This document shows, piece after piece, positions 1 to 8,603 of a DNA stretch of 64,000 nucleotides. Under the pieces are notes generated by a model. That model saw only the letters and a list, made by a program, of their open reading frames with translations. It did no database searches and was not told where the DNA came from. The position numbers were made by a program, and so were the translations under genes. Each line of letters opens with the position of its first letter. Positions within the stretch are counted from its first letter, which is position 1. Source of the DNA: Rhizobium leguminosarum (lineage in GTDB: Bacteria; Pseudomonadota; Alphaproteobacteria; Rhizobiales; Rhizobiaceae); assembly GCF_017876795.1 (NCBI RefSeq), contig NZ_JAGIOR010000003.1:124001-188000 (forward strand), read 5' to 3'.

Positions 1-626
1 GGAATGTGAAAAAGGTTGGCAACAGGGTCATGAATTGAAGCAAAACGCTGGAGATGTCGGGCTGACTTGAAGCCCTTCATGATCCGTTCTCGCCGCCGGG
101 TCGGTTGATGAGAATTCTCAGCACGATTGTTCAATCCCTTGTGCGAGCGATGCTCGACACCTGGCATGATATCGCGTTTTGCGGCGCCATAGGACCGAAG
201 TTTGTCGGTGATCATCACACGCGGTGAACGACCTTGCCCTTTCAGAAGCTTTCGCATCAGACGCTTTGCAGCTTTGACATTTCGGCGGTTCTGGACCAGA
301 ACATCAAGGACGAAGCCGTCCTGATCGACGGCGCGCCAAAGCCAGTGTTTCTTGCCGCCAATGGAGATGACGACCTCATCGAGGTGCCATTTGTCGCCGA
401 GCTTGCCGGTCGATCGCTTCCGGATATCGTTGGCAAAGTGCCCTCCGAATTTCTCAGCCCAGAGCCTCACGGTTTGGTGAGATACGATGACCCCACGCGC
501 CGCCAGCATATCCTCGACCATGCGCAGACTGAGCGGAAACCGGAAATAAAGCCAAACGGCATGTGCAATCACATCGGCTGGAAATCGGTGGCGACGATAA
601 AGAGGATCACGGGCAAGTCGGGTCAT
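1..626 (-). CDS. IS6-family transposase (3' end outside window)
   Basis: An open frame runs from an ATG at 626 to the window edge (208 codons visible; the family is usually about 235-240). It starts MTRLARDPLYRRHRFP, the classic IS6 N-terminus (helix-turn-helix), and continues with the DDE catalytic core: first Asp in WHLDEVVI, second Asp in VMITDKLRSY, and the Glu in NNRAENSHQPTRRRER. It catalyses cut-and-replicate movement of the element. No frameshift or stop is visible. An in-frame GTG lies five codons upstream as an alternative start. Confidence 0.9.
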   Translation of the reverse strand, partial: MTRLARDPLYRRHRFPADVIAHAVWLYFRFPLSLRMVEDMLAARGVIVSHQTVRLWAEKFGGHFANDIRKRSTGKLGDKWHLDEVVISIGGKKHWLWRAVDQDGFVLDVLVQNRRNVKAAKRLMRKLLKGQGRSPRVMITDKLRSYGAAKRDIMPGVEHRSHKGLNNRAENSHQPTRRRERIMKGFKSARHLQRFASIHDPVANLFHI

Positions 627-698
627 GCCGCCAGATCCCACATTTTGCTCGACGCCCGGTTAACGTTACAGTGCCGATGCTCAACCAGCAGCAGAACC
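1..698 (-). mobile_element. IS6-family insertion sequence, partial at window edge
   Basis: The minus strand carries an IS6-type transposase reading out of the window at position 1. About 70 bases upstream of its start, reading inward from 698, the sequence begins GGTTCTGCTGCTGG, which resembles the GG(T/C)TCTGTTGCAAA ends of IS6-family elements, so 698 is taken as one terminus. The other terminus lies outside the window, so no target duplication can be checked. Confidence 0.75.
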
Positions 699-884
699 GG
701 GAAAAGCGCCGACCGTGTACCCTGGACCCGATGACACAGCCCGCCAAGTCCTTGGTAGCTCAGAAGGTGACGAGTGCGAGAACGTGTGAGATCGGGCGAT
801 CCGCGAAGGCGGTAACGCTTGTCCTTGTCTTACAAGTCCTTCCACGGCGCCATTATCCAATATCCCGGTGCGATAAATGCCGAT

Positions 885-1961
885 CTAACCCCGATTGGCT
901 TCCCGCTTTTCAAAAACGATGGTGACCTTCATGCCCACCCCAGGCGTTGAATCGACCTGAACTTCCGCCTTGGCGTTCTGCCTGATCGATTGCACGATCA
1001 TGGCGCTGAGTTTTCCCCGCCGCGGCCAGTCGGACGGATTGCTGAGACCGATGCCGTTGTCCGCAACCGAGATCCTGCAGCCCGCATCATCCACGACGCA
1101 GCGCAGGACGATCTCGCCGCTCTCACGATCCCTGAATGCATGTTTGAGGGCGTTCGTCATCAGCTCGTTGACGACCAAACCGACCGGCATCGCGATATTG
1201 ACGGAGACGGGCCAGGTATCGACTTTCATATCAAGCCGAATACCCTGAACGGCATGCGCGGCCATAACCGCCGAAGCAATCTGGCTCACATACGTCCCAA
1301 GATCGACAGTCTCATCCGCATTGGTATCGGAAAGGGAACGGTAGAGGATTGTCAGCGCGTCTACGCGACCTGCAAGTCGGTTGAAGCGCTCGCCTTCATC
1401 CGGATGTTGCGCGTTCCTGGCTTCCATACGGATCAGCGCTGTGATCATCTGAAGATTGTTTTTGACCCTGTGCTGCAACTCCTTGAGCAGCACGTCCTTT
1501 TCCGCAAGCGTGGTGGCCAAAATAGTCCCGGTCTGGCCACTATTCGTGGTCGCGATTGCGACAAGACGAAAGAGAGGGGTGCCAGCGTCATTGACAATTG
1601 TATTCGACCAGGCGTCAATGTGCGACTGCTGATCGGCCCCGGAAGATGTCGCAAACGTTCCGAGATACTCCTCGCCAGCCACAATGGCAGTCGCGAGATC
1701 CTGGTCTCCACTCACCGAGCGCACCAACGGGAGTGATGACCATAGCTTGCCCTGCAGCTTTTCAGCTGACACGCCTATCAAACGCTCGAACTCGATATTG
1801 GCGTAAACAAGCACCTCGTTCGACGAGAGTTCTGCAACCGCAACTCCGAACGGGACGTGGTCGAGGAATTGTCGGAAGCGGTCATCATCCAACGCCTCCC
1901 CGAGATGAGGAAGGTCGGCTACCGTTTCGGGGCCTATCGGCGACTCTTCAGCTTCTGTCAT
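885..1961 (-). CDS. PAS-containing sensor histidine kinase (HisKA_2 type)
   Basis: Probable cytoplasmic signal-transduction kinase of about 358 residues. An N-terminal PAS-like domain (roughly residues 28-140) precedes a HisKA_2 dimerisation helix with the phosphoacceptor motif ELQHRVKNNLQ (His near residue 164). A HATPase domain follows, with an N-box NELMTNALKHAF near residue 265 and a DNGIGL G-box. No membrane segment or signal peptide is visible, so it should sense an internal cue. The ATG at 1961 is preferred to a TTG two codons upstream. A second kinase of related type follows upstream on the same strand, but no response regulator is adjacent. Confidence 0.85.
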   Translation of the reverse strand: MTEAEESPIGPETVADLPHLGEALDDDRFRQFLDHVPFGVAVAELSSNEVLVYANIEFERLIGVSAEKLQGKLWSSLPLVRSVSGDQDLATAIVAGEEYLGTFATSSGADQQSHIDAWSNTIVNDAGTPLFRLVAIATTNSGQTGTILATTLAEKDVLLKELQHRVKNNLQMITALIRMEARNAQHPDEGERFNRLAGRVDALTILYRSLSDTNADETVDLGTYVSQIASAVMAAHAVQGIRLDMKVDTWPVSVNIAMPVGLVVNELMTNALKHAFRDRESGEIVLRCVVDDAGCRISVADNGIGLSNPSDWPRRGKLSAMIVQSIRQNAKAEVQVDSTPGVGMKVTIVFEKREANRG

Positions 1962-2141
1962 TTTCAACTCGCGACCATATTCGTTCGGTGCTTATCACGC
2001 CGGATGGCGGAGAGCTAAAGGAATCCTGATTTTTGGAACGCCATGCCAGTGAAGCGGCACGTTGACCCAATATGGCTTGGATCGCTCGACAAGCTGCGCG
2101 GATGATGCAGACATCCGGCCGGCTTGCCCCATTGGGCATAG

Positions 2142-3134
2142 TCAGAGCAAGGCCGAAGACCCGAGCCCGATCTGGATGCGAGCAAGCGGCGCTGTCAGCT
2201 TCCAGACAATCAGCCCCTCCGTGAAACTCCATTTCGCGTGGCCGGACAAGGCCGATGGCACCAGCTTACCGAGAACCAGGGCGCCGAAGCCCTCCTCCTG
2301 CGCCAGTAGATCGGCGTAAGCCACTGCCGGCTCAGACCAGACGAGCTGGAATATGTCGCCGCCCTCTTCGCTCGTCAGCCCCCAAGTGACGGATATGCTG
2401 CCACCATCCGTGACCCCGAAGCGCATCGCATTCATGATCAGTTCGTGGAAGGCCATGCCGAGATTTAGGACAGCGTTGGCGTCAAGGACGATCTCCGGGC
2501 CGGAAATTTGCACCGGCTGTAAAGCCTCAAAGGGTTGAAGTTGATGCGCCACGAGATCGGTAAGCCTTACCCCCGCCCAATCGACCTGCGACAGCAGATC
2601 ATGTGAGTGAGACAGCGCCATGATGCGTTCGCGGACCCGCTTCTCAAATTCCTCGATTGAGCGGGAGCGTGTCGCTGTCTGCCTGATAACGGCGATCACA
2701 ATGGCGTACTGATTTTTGACGCGATGATTGATTTCTCGCATCAAAAGGCGAAGCCGGCGGTCGCTCTCGCGCGTCTCCGAGATGTCCCGGGCAATGCTGG
2801 ATGCACCGACGAGTTTCCCGCTACGACTTTTGATCGGAGAAATAGTGATCGAGATCGGGACGATCCGGCCGTCTCGATGGCGCCGGGTCGTCTGGAACGG
2901 TTCGATCCGTTCTCCCAGCTTTAGCCGACGCAGGATGTCCGCCTCCTCATCCCGTTTGTCGTCCGGTATGATCAGATAGATCGGCTTTCCGACCACCTCG
3001 GTTTCCGCATAGCCGAACATGCGTTCGGCCGCCCTGTTCCAGCTGACGATCATCCCGGAAAGATCCTTACTGATGATCGCGTCGAAGGAAGATTCAACGA
3101 TGGCTGCGAGGCGTTCTGCGCTATGCTCTTCCAT
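2142..3134 (-). CDS. PAS sensor histidine kinase, HWE family
   Basis: A 330-residue soluble kinase. A PAS domain (residues about 5-125) contains the NRAAERMFGY and HRDGRIVPI signatures. An HWE-type dimerisation region follows with REINHRVKNQYA (phosphoacceptor His137), then a short HATPase domain with HELIMNAMRFG and the LVWSE segment that gives the HWE family its W and E. HWE kinases are common in rhizobia and often work with light, redox or general-stress inputs. The cognate regulator is not encoded nearby. It lies 180 bp upstream of the other kinase on the same strand. Confidence 0.87.
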   Translation of the reverse strand: MEEHSAERLAAIVESSFDAIISKDLSGMIVSWNRAAERMFGYAETEVVGKPIYLIIPDDKRDEEADILRRLKLGERIEPFQTTRRHRDGRIVPISITISPIKSRSGKLVGASSIARDISETRESDRRLRLLMREINHRVKNQYAIVIAVIRQTATRSRSIEEFEKRVRERIMALSHSHDLLSQVDWAGVRLTDLVAHQLQPFEALQPVQISGPEIVLDANAVLNLGMAFHELIMNAMRFGVTDGGSISVTWGLTSEEGGDIFQLVWSEPAVAYADLLAQEEGFGALVLGKLVPSALSGHAKWSFTEGLIVWKLTAPLARIQIGLGSSALL

Positions 3135-3274
3135 GTACGACCGCTTGGCTTTTTGATGCTTACGCTGGAGTGATCTAGGCAGGCGACTGACAGATCAACC
3201 CGGCACACCATTAGAAAGTTCAAGGCGCTCGCATTTTTTAGGCAAGCTAGCGGCTCCGCTGACCTATATAGTGG

Positions 3275-3550
3275 TCAGGCGCGGTCATAGGTGAATGAGG
3301 TCAGCAACGTCGTCACGAAATTGCTAGCCCTTTCCTTGACAAGCACCTCCGTCCACTCGTCAGTGCCGCGAAGCCTCAAATCCGTATAGATACTGTCGAC
3401 GGCAGCTTCTTCGATCCGCTTGATATGCGTGTTGAATGACGCCTCACCGCCGGCATGATACATGTCACGGATGATCATGCGCAGGATCTCCTGGATCGCA
3501 ATTTGCCAGGACGTGTTGATGGCCTGCAGCTCGTTTGTGGTCGGTGCCAT
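3275..3550 (-). CDS. Conserved small hypothetical protein (91 aa)
   Basis: I do not recognise this family. The ATG at 3550 is preceded by a strong Shine-Dalgarno (TAGGAGGCAACC), which supports translation. The product is mostly helical with no Cys, signal peptide or membrane segment. It lies in a run of small same-strand genes of general-stress flavour. A perfect 9-bp hairpin sits just upstream of its ribosome site (3579-3599). Confidence 0.6.
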   Translation of the reverse strand: MAPTTNELQAINTSWQIAIQEILRMIIRDMYHAGGEASFNTHIKRIEEAAVDSIYTDLRLRGTDEWTEVLVKERASNFVTTLLTSFTYDRA

Positions 3551-3578
3551 GGTTGCCTCCTAAGGAATGAGTAAGTTC

Positions 3579-3599
3579 GGGCATGACTGTGTCATGCCC
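3579..3599. other. Perfect hairpin between two small genes
   Basis: GGGCATGAC and GTCATGCCC are exact inverted repeats around a 3-base loop, located between the DUF6481 gene and the 91-aa gene. There is no T-run on either side, so it is not a canonical terminator. It may be an RNA-processing or attenuation hairpin, or a protein site. Confidence 0.4.
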
Positions 3600-3641
3600 C
3601 GATTCCATGGACCCATCCAATGGAGGGTGGGTGCCTGAACG

Positions 3642-4022
3642 TTAAGCCTGCCGGGCCTTGCGGGCGGCGTAACGTCTGTCGCGTTCAGCCTTGCGAGCGG
3701 CCTCGTCTTGAACAACCCGCGATATCCGGGCATTCTCCGCCGAATGTCGCGCCTCGATCTCGGCCGCGGATGCTGCTTCGATAGCTGCTTGTTCCTGAGC
3801 CGCAAGGGCCTCGTGCCGGGTGAGCTCTTCCAGCTTCAGACGTTCCCGTTCCGCACGGCGCGCCTCGCGGGCTTCAACAAGCGAGATGCGCTCTGCCTGT
3901 CTGGCGGCTTGTGTTGGCTCGGCGGCGGTCTTCGCGGTCCGGTATGCTGTGAGAAGAGCTACTTTGGCGTCCGCAGCAGCGGAGCGTCGGTCGGTGAGTT
4001 CGTTGTTTCTGGCGTGTTTCAA
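3642..4022 (-). CDS. DUF6481 family protein
   Basis: A 126-residue, highly charged Ala/Glu/Arg-rich protein predicted to be almost entirely alpha-helical or coiled coil, starting MKHARNNELTDRRSAAADAK. This matches the small rhizobial family named DUF6481 (function unknown). There is no membrane segment. It is followed by a hairpin and the 91-aa gene on the same strand. The coiled-coil character is seen directly; the family assignment is from recognition of the N-terminus. Confidence 0.7.
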   Translation of the reverse strand: MKHARNNELTDRRSAAADAKVALLTAYRTAKTAAEPTQAARQAERISLVEAREARRAERERLKLEELTRHEALAAQEQAAIEAASAAEIEARHSAENARISRVVQDEAARKAERDRRYAARKARQA

Positions 4023-4052
4023 ATCTTTATCCTGATTTAGCGTTTGGGATGA

Positions 4053-4277
4053 TCAGTTGGACTTCGATCGTTTGGCAAGCAGCGCGGATGTCGCCGACAT
4101 CCGGACGGCTTGCTCCTTGGCGAGCCGCGCTTCGCGAAGCCTCAGGGTCTTGGCATCGCGGGCCTGAGCTACGGATTCGAGCTCTTCAGCCGCATTGTTT
4201 TTGGCGAAGAACTCCGTCTGAAGATTGCCGAAGGCGGTCTCGGCCTGCTGGCGAGATTTGCTATATGTCTCTGTCAT
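4053..4277 (-). CDS. Small conserved rhizobial protein (74 aa)
   Basis: Begins MTETYSKSRQQAETAFGN and is a charged helical protein of 74 residues with unknown function. A longer frame opens at a TTG at 4379, but the upstream part spans the cold-shock gene terminator (4312-4334), and only the ATG at 4277 has a GGGAAA ribosome site at the right distance. The start is therefore placed at 4277. The sequence is alanine-rich and ends in LAKRSKSN. Related short proteins occur near cold-shock genes in rhizobia, as far as I recall. Confidence 0.65.
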   Translation of the reverse strand: MTETYSKSRQQAETAFGNLQTEFFAKNNAAEELESVAQARDAKTLRLREARLAKEQAVRMSATSALLAKRSKSN

Positions 4278-4311
4278 CGAATTTCCCGTGGCCATGAAGG
4301 CGAAACGAAAA

Positions 4312-4334
4312 AGGCCAGGCGAATTGCCTGGCCT
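4312..4334 (-). terminator. Rho-independent terminator of the cold-shock gene
   Basis: AGGCCAGGC and GCCTGGCCT form a perfect 9-bp stem around AATTC. Reading on the minus strand it is followed by TTTTTCG, and it lies about 60 bases after the stop codon of the cold-shock gene. Confidence 0.85.
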
Positions 4335-4396
4335 CAAACTGATAATTGCTCCCGGCGGTGCCAGTACATCCGTGGTCAAAGGGAAGCAGATATCGA

Positions 4397-4606
4397 TTAA
4401 GCGGACTGCAGATTGCAGGCCGACATCTTGCCCGACTTCATGTCGCGCTCGAGTTCAAAGCCGATCTTCTGGCCTTCGACCAGCTCGCGCATTCCGGCGC
4501 GCTCGACAGCGGAAATGTGGACAAAAGCGTCCGCGCCGCCGTTGTCCGGCTGGATAAAGCCGAAGCCCTTGGTGGAATTAAACCATTTTACTGTGCCAGT
4601 GGTCAT
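4397..4606 (-). CDS. cspA: Cold-shock protein (CspA family)
   Basis: A 69-residue single cold-shock domain. The RNA-binding motifs are clear: KGFGFI (RNP1) and AFVHIS (RNP2), with the N-terminal GTVKWFN strand. Such proteins bind single-stranded RNA and DNA and act as RNA chaperones. The ATG at 4606 follows AAAGGG at normal spacing; a TTG five codons upstream is less likely. A strong terminator follows. The 478-bp space upstream could hold the long regulatory leader typical of csp genes, but I cannot define it. Confidence 0.93.
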   Translation of the reverse strand: MTTGTVKWFNSTKGFGFIQPDNGGADAFVHISAVERAGMRELVEGQKIGFELERDMKSGKMSACNLQSA

Positions 4607-5084
4607 GATGAACCCTTTCAAAGCATAGAGTGAGGAACCGCGAAGCAGGTGCTGCGCAGACGAAAACCGACTATTTTTGAAAGGGAAGTTCGCTTAAAGC
4701 GCGGTGCCAATCGCGCGGTAGACAAAGCTCGGCAAGCAAAAGATCGATGAGCTATCCATAGCGGAATGACAGCCAGAGGTCAACGGTTAGTTTTGAGGTT
4801 TTCGAAGCCGTACCTTCTGGTTGTAATTTCCTGAGCACAATCGGAGACTTGCTATCGCTATCAAACCGGGCCAAGGGAGCCGAACAGTGCGCTATGTAAG
4901 AAAGCCGCGCCAGTCAGAGTCGTGACGGAGACACGAACGCTCCTGACCGAACCTGAATACTGGACGCCGGAGGTGGCCTCTCTCTGCCACGGACGCAGCA
5001 TCGGGCGAGCAAGTGCGCGGACGTGAGTCGCTCGACACCAGACAGCATTGTCAATCGACGATCGAGCCCGCCGCACCTGCACCG
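4607..5084. other. Intergenic region upstream of the cold-shock gene
   Basis: No convincing gene is seen here. An open frame at 4861-5082 on the minus strand has no ribosome site and no recognisable family. The half next to the cold-shock gene may be its 5' leader and promoter; no specific promoter could be assigned by eye. Confidence 0.4.
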
Positions 5085-5363
5085 CTACGATCGACTCCGT
5101 CGATCGAGTTCTCTAAGCGCAGCCTGAACTTCATCGATCGAGACCGCCTCGATCATTCCGGGCAACTTACGAAGAGCCGGCTTCGAGTCTACGGCATAGA
5201 AATCGGAGGCCCAAGCCGCAAGGATCGCGCGCTTGTCGTCCTTTGACAGTGATGGCGCTCTGACGACATCGCTCGGCCGCCTGAGCCGCATGCCCTGCAT
5301 CAAGACCGCCGGCCCCATGGCAAGCGCCCGGTCGACCGCCTCCTGCAATATGGCGTTTTCCAT
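5085..5363 (-). CDS. Conserved hypothetical protein downstream of DUF982
   Basis: A 92-residue protein with the segment DDKRAILAAWASDFYAVD, followed by LRKLPG and a C-terminal helix SIDEVQAALRELDRR. I recognise this pattern from small uncharacterised rhizobial proteins found near stress genes, but know no function for it. It begins 9 bases after the stop of the DUF982 gene and is probably the last gene of the hsp20 operon. No membrane segment is visible. Confidence 0.65.
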   Translation of the reverse strand: MENAILQEAVDRALAMGPAVLMQGMRLRRPSDVVRAPSLSKDDKRAILAAWASDFYAVDSKPALRKLPGMIEAVSIDEVQAALRELDRRSRS

Positions 5364-5372
5364 GCCATCACC

Positions 5373-5672
5373 TCATTGCACGTGGGGATCGCGGTCGCCT
5401 CGCCCGCGAAAGGCGGCAATCGCAGGCGTTTCGGGAGCCAGCAGATCGTGCTTGGCGGCGAATGCTGCAAAGAAGCCGCGCGCCGTCTCTGCCTCGATGT
5501 CTCCTCGAAGCGCCGCCTGACATGCCTTCAGGGCAACAGAGTGCGCCGTGTCCCTAAACGAGGTCGGCCACTCGCTCAGGTGCCGGTAAGCGTCGATCAC
5601 GGTGCGAACCTCCGCAGGAAAGCCCAGGCCGACAAGAATTGTGATAGGGTGTCTAAGCATATCGGGTTTCAT
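5373..5672 (-). CDS. DUF982 domain protein
   Basis: A 99-residue protein fitting the DUF982 pattern: an N-terminal beta strand (ITILVGLG), an early helix with HLSEWP, then a helix LKACQAALRGDIEAETARG ending in an alanine-rich segment. Function is unknown; the family is abundant in rhizobia. A GGAGAG ribosome site precedes the ATG at 5672. It lies 76 bases after hsp20 on the same strand, which suggests co-transcription with the heat-shock gene. Confidence 0.72.
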   Translation of the reverse strand: MKPDMLRHPITILVGLGFPAEVRTVIDAYRHLSEWPTSFRDTAHSVALKACQAALRGDIEAETARGFFAAFAAKHDLLAPETPAIAAFRGRGDRDPHVQ

Positions 5673-5748
5673 CGCTCTCTCCTTCCCAACCCGGAATGTT
5701 GACGGGCGCCACCGCAGTGGCGCCCTCGCTTATCATTACATCCAGTAA

Positions 5749-6225
5749 TCAAGCAGCCTTCTGCACTTCGATCTGCGCCGGCGCGGCCGGTTTTGCGAGG
5801 GCCGGGTTGGTCTGGATGTCGATCTTCCGCGGCTTCAAGGCCTCCGGGATCTCACGAACGAGATCGATCGACAGCAGACCGTTATTCAAATCAGCGCCAT
5901 TCACCCTGACATGGTCGGCAAGCTCGAAGCGGTGCTCGAACGGCCGGCCGGCGATGCCGCGATGCAGGTAGGCATCGGCAGAAGCCTCCTGCTTCTTGCC
6001 AGTGACGGTCAGCAGGTTGGACTGGAAGGTGATGTCGAGATCGTCCCGGGCGAAGCCTGCGACCGCGATCGAGATCCGGTACCTGTTATCGCCAGTCTTG
6101 ACGATGTCATAGGGCGGCCAGTCGCTAATCGAGCGCGAGCGCTGGGCGTTTTCGAGAAGATTGAAGATCCGGTCGAAGCCGACGCTCGACCGAAACAAGG
6201 GTGCGTAGTCGTAAGATGTTGCCAT
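5749..6225 (-). CDS. Small heat-shock protein, Hsp20 / alpha-crystallin family
   Basis: A 158-residue ATP-independent holdase chaperone. The alpha-crystallin domain covers roughly residues 35-130, starting PPYDIVKTGDNRYRI. It includes VAGFARDDLDI, the LLTVTGKK strand, and the LNNGLLSIDL motif, a variant of the A-x-x-x-n-G-v-L signature. The C-terminal tail is proline/alanine-rich. The usual I-x-I anchor appears as KIDIQ. Two ATGs compete. The one at 6231 is only 2 bases from GGAGG, so 6225 is chosen. The leader folds into a probable ROSE thermometer (6226-6310), implying heat-induced translation. Confidence 0.93.
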   Translation of the reverse strand: MATSYDYAPLFRSSVGFDRIFNLLENAQRSRSISDWPPYDIVKTGDNRYRISIAVAGFARDDLDITFQSNLLTVTGKKQEASADAYLHRGIAGRPFEHRFELADHVRVNGADLNNGLLSIDLVREIPEALKPRKIDIQTNPALAKPAAPAQIEVQKAA

Positions 6226-6310
6226 AGCCATATCCTCCTTGAAGCAACATGGGTACAGAAGCGCCGAAAGCAGCGCTACCAGCAGGGCCAGCCCTTTATC
6301 AGCGGCTGGC
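6226..6310 (-). promoter_or_regulatory. ROSE-type RNA thermometer in the hsp20 leader
   Basis: Reading the minus strand towards hsp20, three hairpins follow each other: GCCAGCC/GGCTGGC (6287-6310), AGCGC/GCGCT (6260-6277), and a last one (6228-6252) in which CCATGTTGCTT pairs with the GGAGGATATGG that holds the ribosome site. The TTGCT facing AGGAGG, with an unpaired G opposite the ribosome site, is the signature of ROSE elements known from rhizobial small heat-shock genes. The structure was folded by eye. Confidence 0.75.
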
Positions 6311-6465
6311 GGAAATCGATTTGGTTTAGCCGATTTCGGGATTCAAGATGTGCTTCGAGAAAAATTTCACGCCGAATAAAATCGATCCAATTCGACGCGG
6401 TCGGCTCCTATCTCGCCACGAAAGTCTCAGCCGTATTCAGAGGCCGATTCTGCCTCGTAGCCACT

Positions 6466-6756
6466 TCAGTGGACGGATCGACTGACGACGCGATGGGGAT
6501 ACGCAGCCTTGAACTGCGCCATCATCGCGCTGGCCTGCTGCAGCACACGTTCGGTCTTTTCAGGAGTATCGCGAGCGAGTTCGTCGGCATTCACTCGCAT
6601 TGCTTCTGCCATGCTGGCGGACATCATTGCGAACTTCCCTTCTCCGTAGACCAGCGCCTCGTTTGCAGCGGTTTCAAGCCACCGGGCAAAGTCCACAATG
6701 ATCTCTTCGCGTTCATCGATGCCAACACTCTTGATGATGCTGATGTTCTCTTCCAT
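6466..6756 (-). CDS. Hypothetical protein (96 aa)
   Basis: Not recognised. Starting at the ATG at 6756 (MEENISIIKSVGIDER), it is a soluble, helical protein with several Met residues in a central segment (KFAMMSASMAEAMRVNAD). A GGAG lies about 12 bases upstream. An upstream TTG start at 6798 would add a Cys-rich stretch and is less likely. It lies between hsp20 and usg on the same strand, with its own intergenic space. Confidence 0.5.
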   Translation of the reverse strand: MEENISIIKSVGIDEREEIIVDFARWLETAANEALVYGEGKFAMMSASMAEAMRVNADELARDTPEKTERVLQQASAMMAQFKAAYPHRVVSRSVH

Positions 6757-6848
6757 GCAGGTGTCACTCCATACACAATCGACGCACACCGAGTTCAACG
6801 TCTCGGGCGATCGATGAGCTAGGAAGCAGAAGAATCAAATTCAAGAGT

Positions 6849-7121
6849 TCAGTGAAGCTTGAACTCGCCCTCGACACGTCGCCATTCGTTCGGACCGATC
6901 AGCCGCTGGTGGGAATAGCGGACGGAGTGGAGCGGCCCGTCAAGCTTCGCCTGCCAGAAGCCAAGGAACTTGCGCATCTCCGGAAAATCCGGTGCTAGAT
7001 CATAGTCCTGCCAGACGTAGGTTTGCAGGACGGATTCGAAATCGGGAATGCGGTAGAGGATATGCGCGGTGGTCAGCCCGTAGCCGTTGAGCTGACGATC
7101 CAGATCCGATGAGAATTGCAT
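6849..7121 (-). CDS. usg: Usg family protein
   Basis: A 90-residue protein with the diagnostic Usg motifs YGLTTAHILYRIPD, VWQDYDLAPDFPEM and WQAKLDGPLHSVRYSHQ. The family was named from the gene upstream of trpF in Caulobacter; its biochemical role is unknown to me. The ATG at 7121 has a GGAG ribosome site. Here it is not next to trp genes, so it is probably a plasmid-borne paralog that sits with the stress-type small genes. Confidence 0.85.
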   Translation of the reverse strand: MQFSSDLDRQLNGYGLTTAHILYRIPDFESVLQTYVWQDYDLAPDFPEMRKFLGFWQAKLDGPLHSVRYSHQRLIGPNEWRRVEGEFKLH

Positions 7122-7270
7122 GCTTCATCTCCGTTTCATGACAAAGCGGTATCACAACGCAGACGCTACCGGCACTAAAGTGCCCCAAAGGGGCGTTCAC
7201 TGCTTGATTCACAAATCTGTCTTCAGGAAACTATAGACCTTGAGATCGCCAGCAGAAGGCCGGAGCTCAC

Positions 7271-8499
7271 GTGAATACATCGACTGAAACAAACGTCGCA
7301 GGCGCACGCTCAGCGGGCACACCTGGCGAGGTCTTCTGGGCGTTCCTGAAACTGGGTGTGACCTCTTTTGGCGGCCCGATCGCTCATCTCGGTTATTTTC
7401 GGGACGAGTTGGTCGTTCGTCGGAGGTGGATCGATGAAGCGGGATATGCCGATCTCGTGGCCCTCTGTCAGTTCCTTCCCGGGCCGGCCTCAAGTCAGGT
7501 GGGGTTCGCGCTCGGACTGCTGCGTGGCGGGCCACTCGGTGCTTTGGCCGCATGGACTGGTTTCACGCTTCCGTCTGCAATACTGATCGTGATCTTCGCG
7601 ATGGCCACAACGGCATTCGACGGGCCAATAGGGGTGGGACTTCTACATGGCTTGAAAGTGGTGGCCGTTGTAATCGTGGCCCAGGCAGTCTGGGGTATGG
7701 CAAAAACGCTTACGCCGGATCGCGCTCGCGCGGGAATTGCGCTCGCTGCCGTCCTCATCGTGACCTTCACGGTGGGAGCGGTTGGCCAGATCGCTGCAAT
7801 TGCTATTGGCGGTGCAGCGGGCTTCGTCCTTTGCCGCAACAATTCACTGACAGGAGTGGCGCATCTGTCTTTCAGGGTTTCTCCAAAGATTGGAATTGCG
7901 TGCCTCGTCACGTTCTTCCTGCTTCTTGTCAGGCTGCCGATTGTGGCCGCGATGACCGGTAGCCAGGGCATCAATCTATTCGATTCCTTCTATCGTTCGG
8001 GCGCACTCGTCTTCGGTGGTGGTCATGTCGTGCTGCCATTGCTTCAGGCGGAGGTCGTCGGTCGAGGATGGATGACCAACGACGTCTTTCTCGCCGGCTA
8101 TGGTGCCGCGCAGGCGGTCCCTGGGCCTTTGTTCACTTTCGCGGCCTTTCTCGGCACCGTGATGGTGCCGGCCCCGAACGACATCCTCGGAGCAGCCATC
8201 TGTCTCTTCGCAGTCTTTCTGCCCGGCCTATTGCTGCTGGTCGGGGCGTTGCCCCGTTCTGGGACAGCCTCCGGCAAAGGCCATTGGCCCAGGCGGCGAT
8301 GCGCGGCGCCAATGCAGCCGTCGTCGGAATTCTCGCGGCAGCCCTCTACTATCCGGTGTGGACGAGCGCCATTCTTGCTCCGCATGACTTTGCGCTGGCG
8401 CTGACAGGCTTTCTCCTATTGATCGTGTGGAAGGCTCCCCCCTGGGTAGTCGTCCTGGGGAAAGCGCTTGCTGGTATCGGTATAAGCAGCATCCTTTGA
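7271..8499 (+). pseudogene. chrA: Chromate transporter ChrA, frameshifted
   Basis: Homologous to the two-domain chromate efflux protein (about 400 residues, CHR family, inner membrane, proton-driven). The first frame (GTG at 7271) shows LKLGVTSFGGPIAHLGYFRDE and CQFLPGPASSQ, and the second half shows ALVFGGGHVVLPLLQ and AVPGPLFTFAAFLG. At about 8250, in TTGCCCCGTTCTGG, the frame breaks. The C-terminal part (FWDSLRQRPLAQAAMRGANA to the stop at 8499) continues in another frame, so one base is missing or two are extra. Either this is a pseudogene or a sequencing error in the CCCC run. Confidence 0.85.
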
Positions 8500-8603
8500 G
8501 CAGGCCCCCGCCCGCCTCCTAACTGATCCTCAGCGACATTATCGATGTCCAACTGTGCTGGTTTTGGTATTCTGCCGGCGTTTCAGAACCTAGCGAGGCT
8601 GAC

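Noticed and set aside
4861..5082. 73-codon frame in the gap upstream of the cold-shock gene
   Set aside because: No ribosome site, arginine-rich composition typical of frames opposite high G+C DNA, and no recognisable family.
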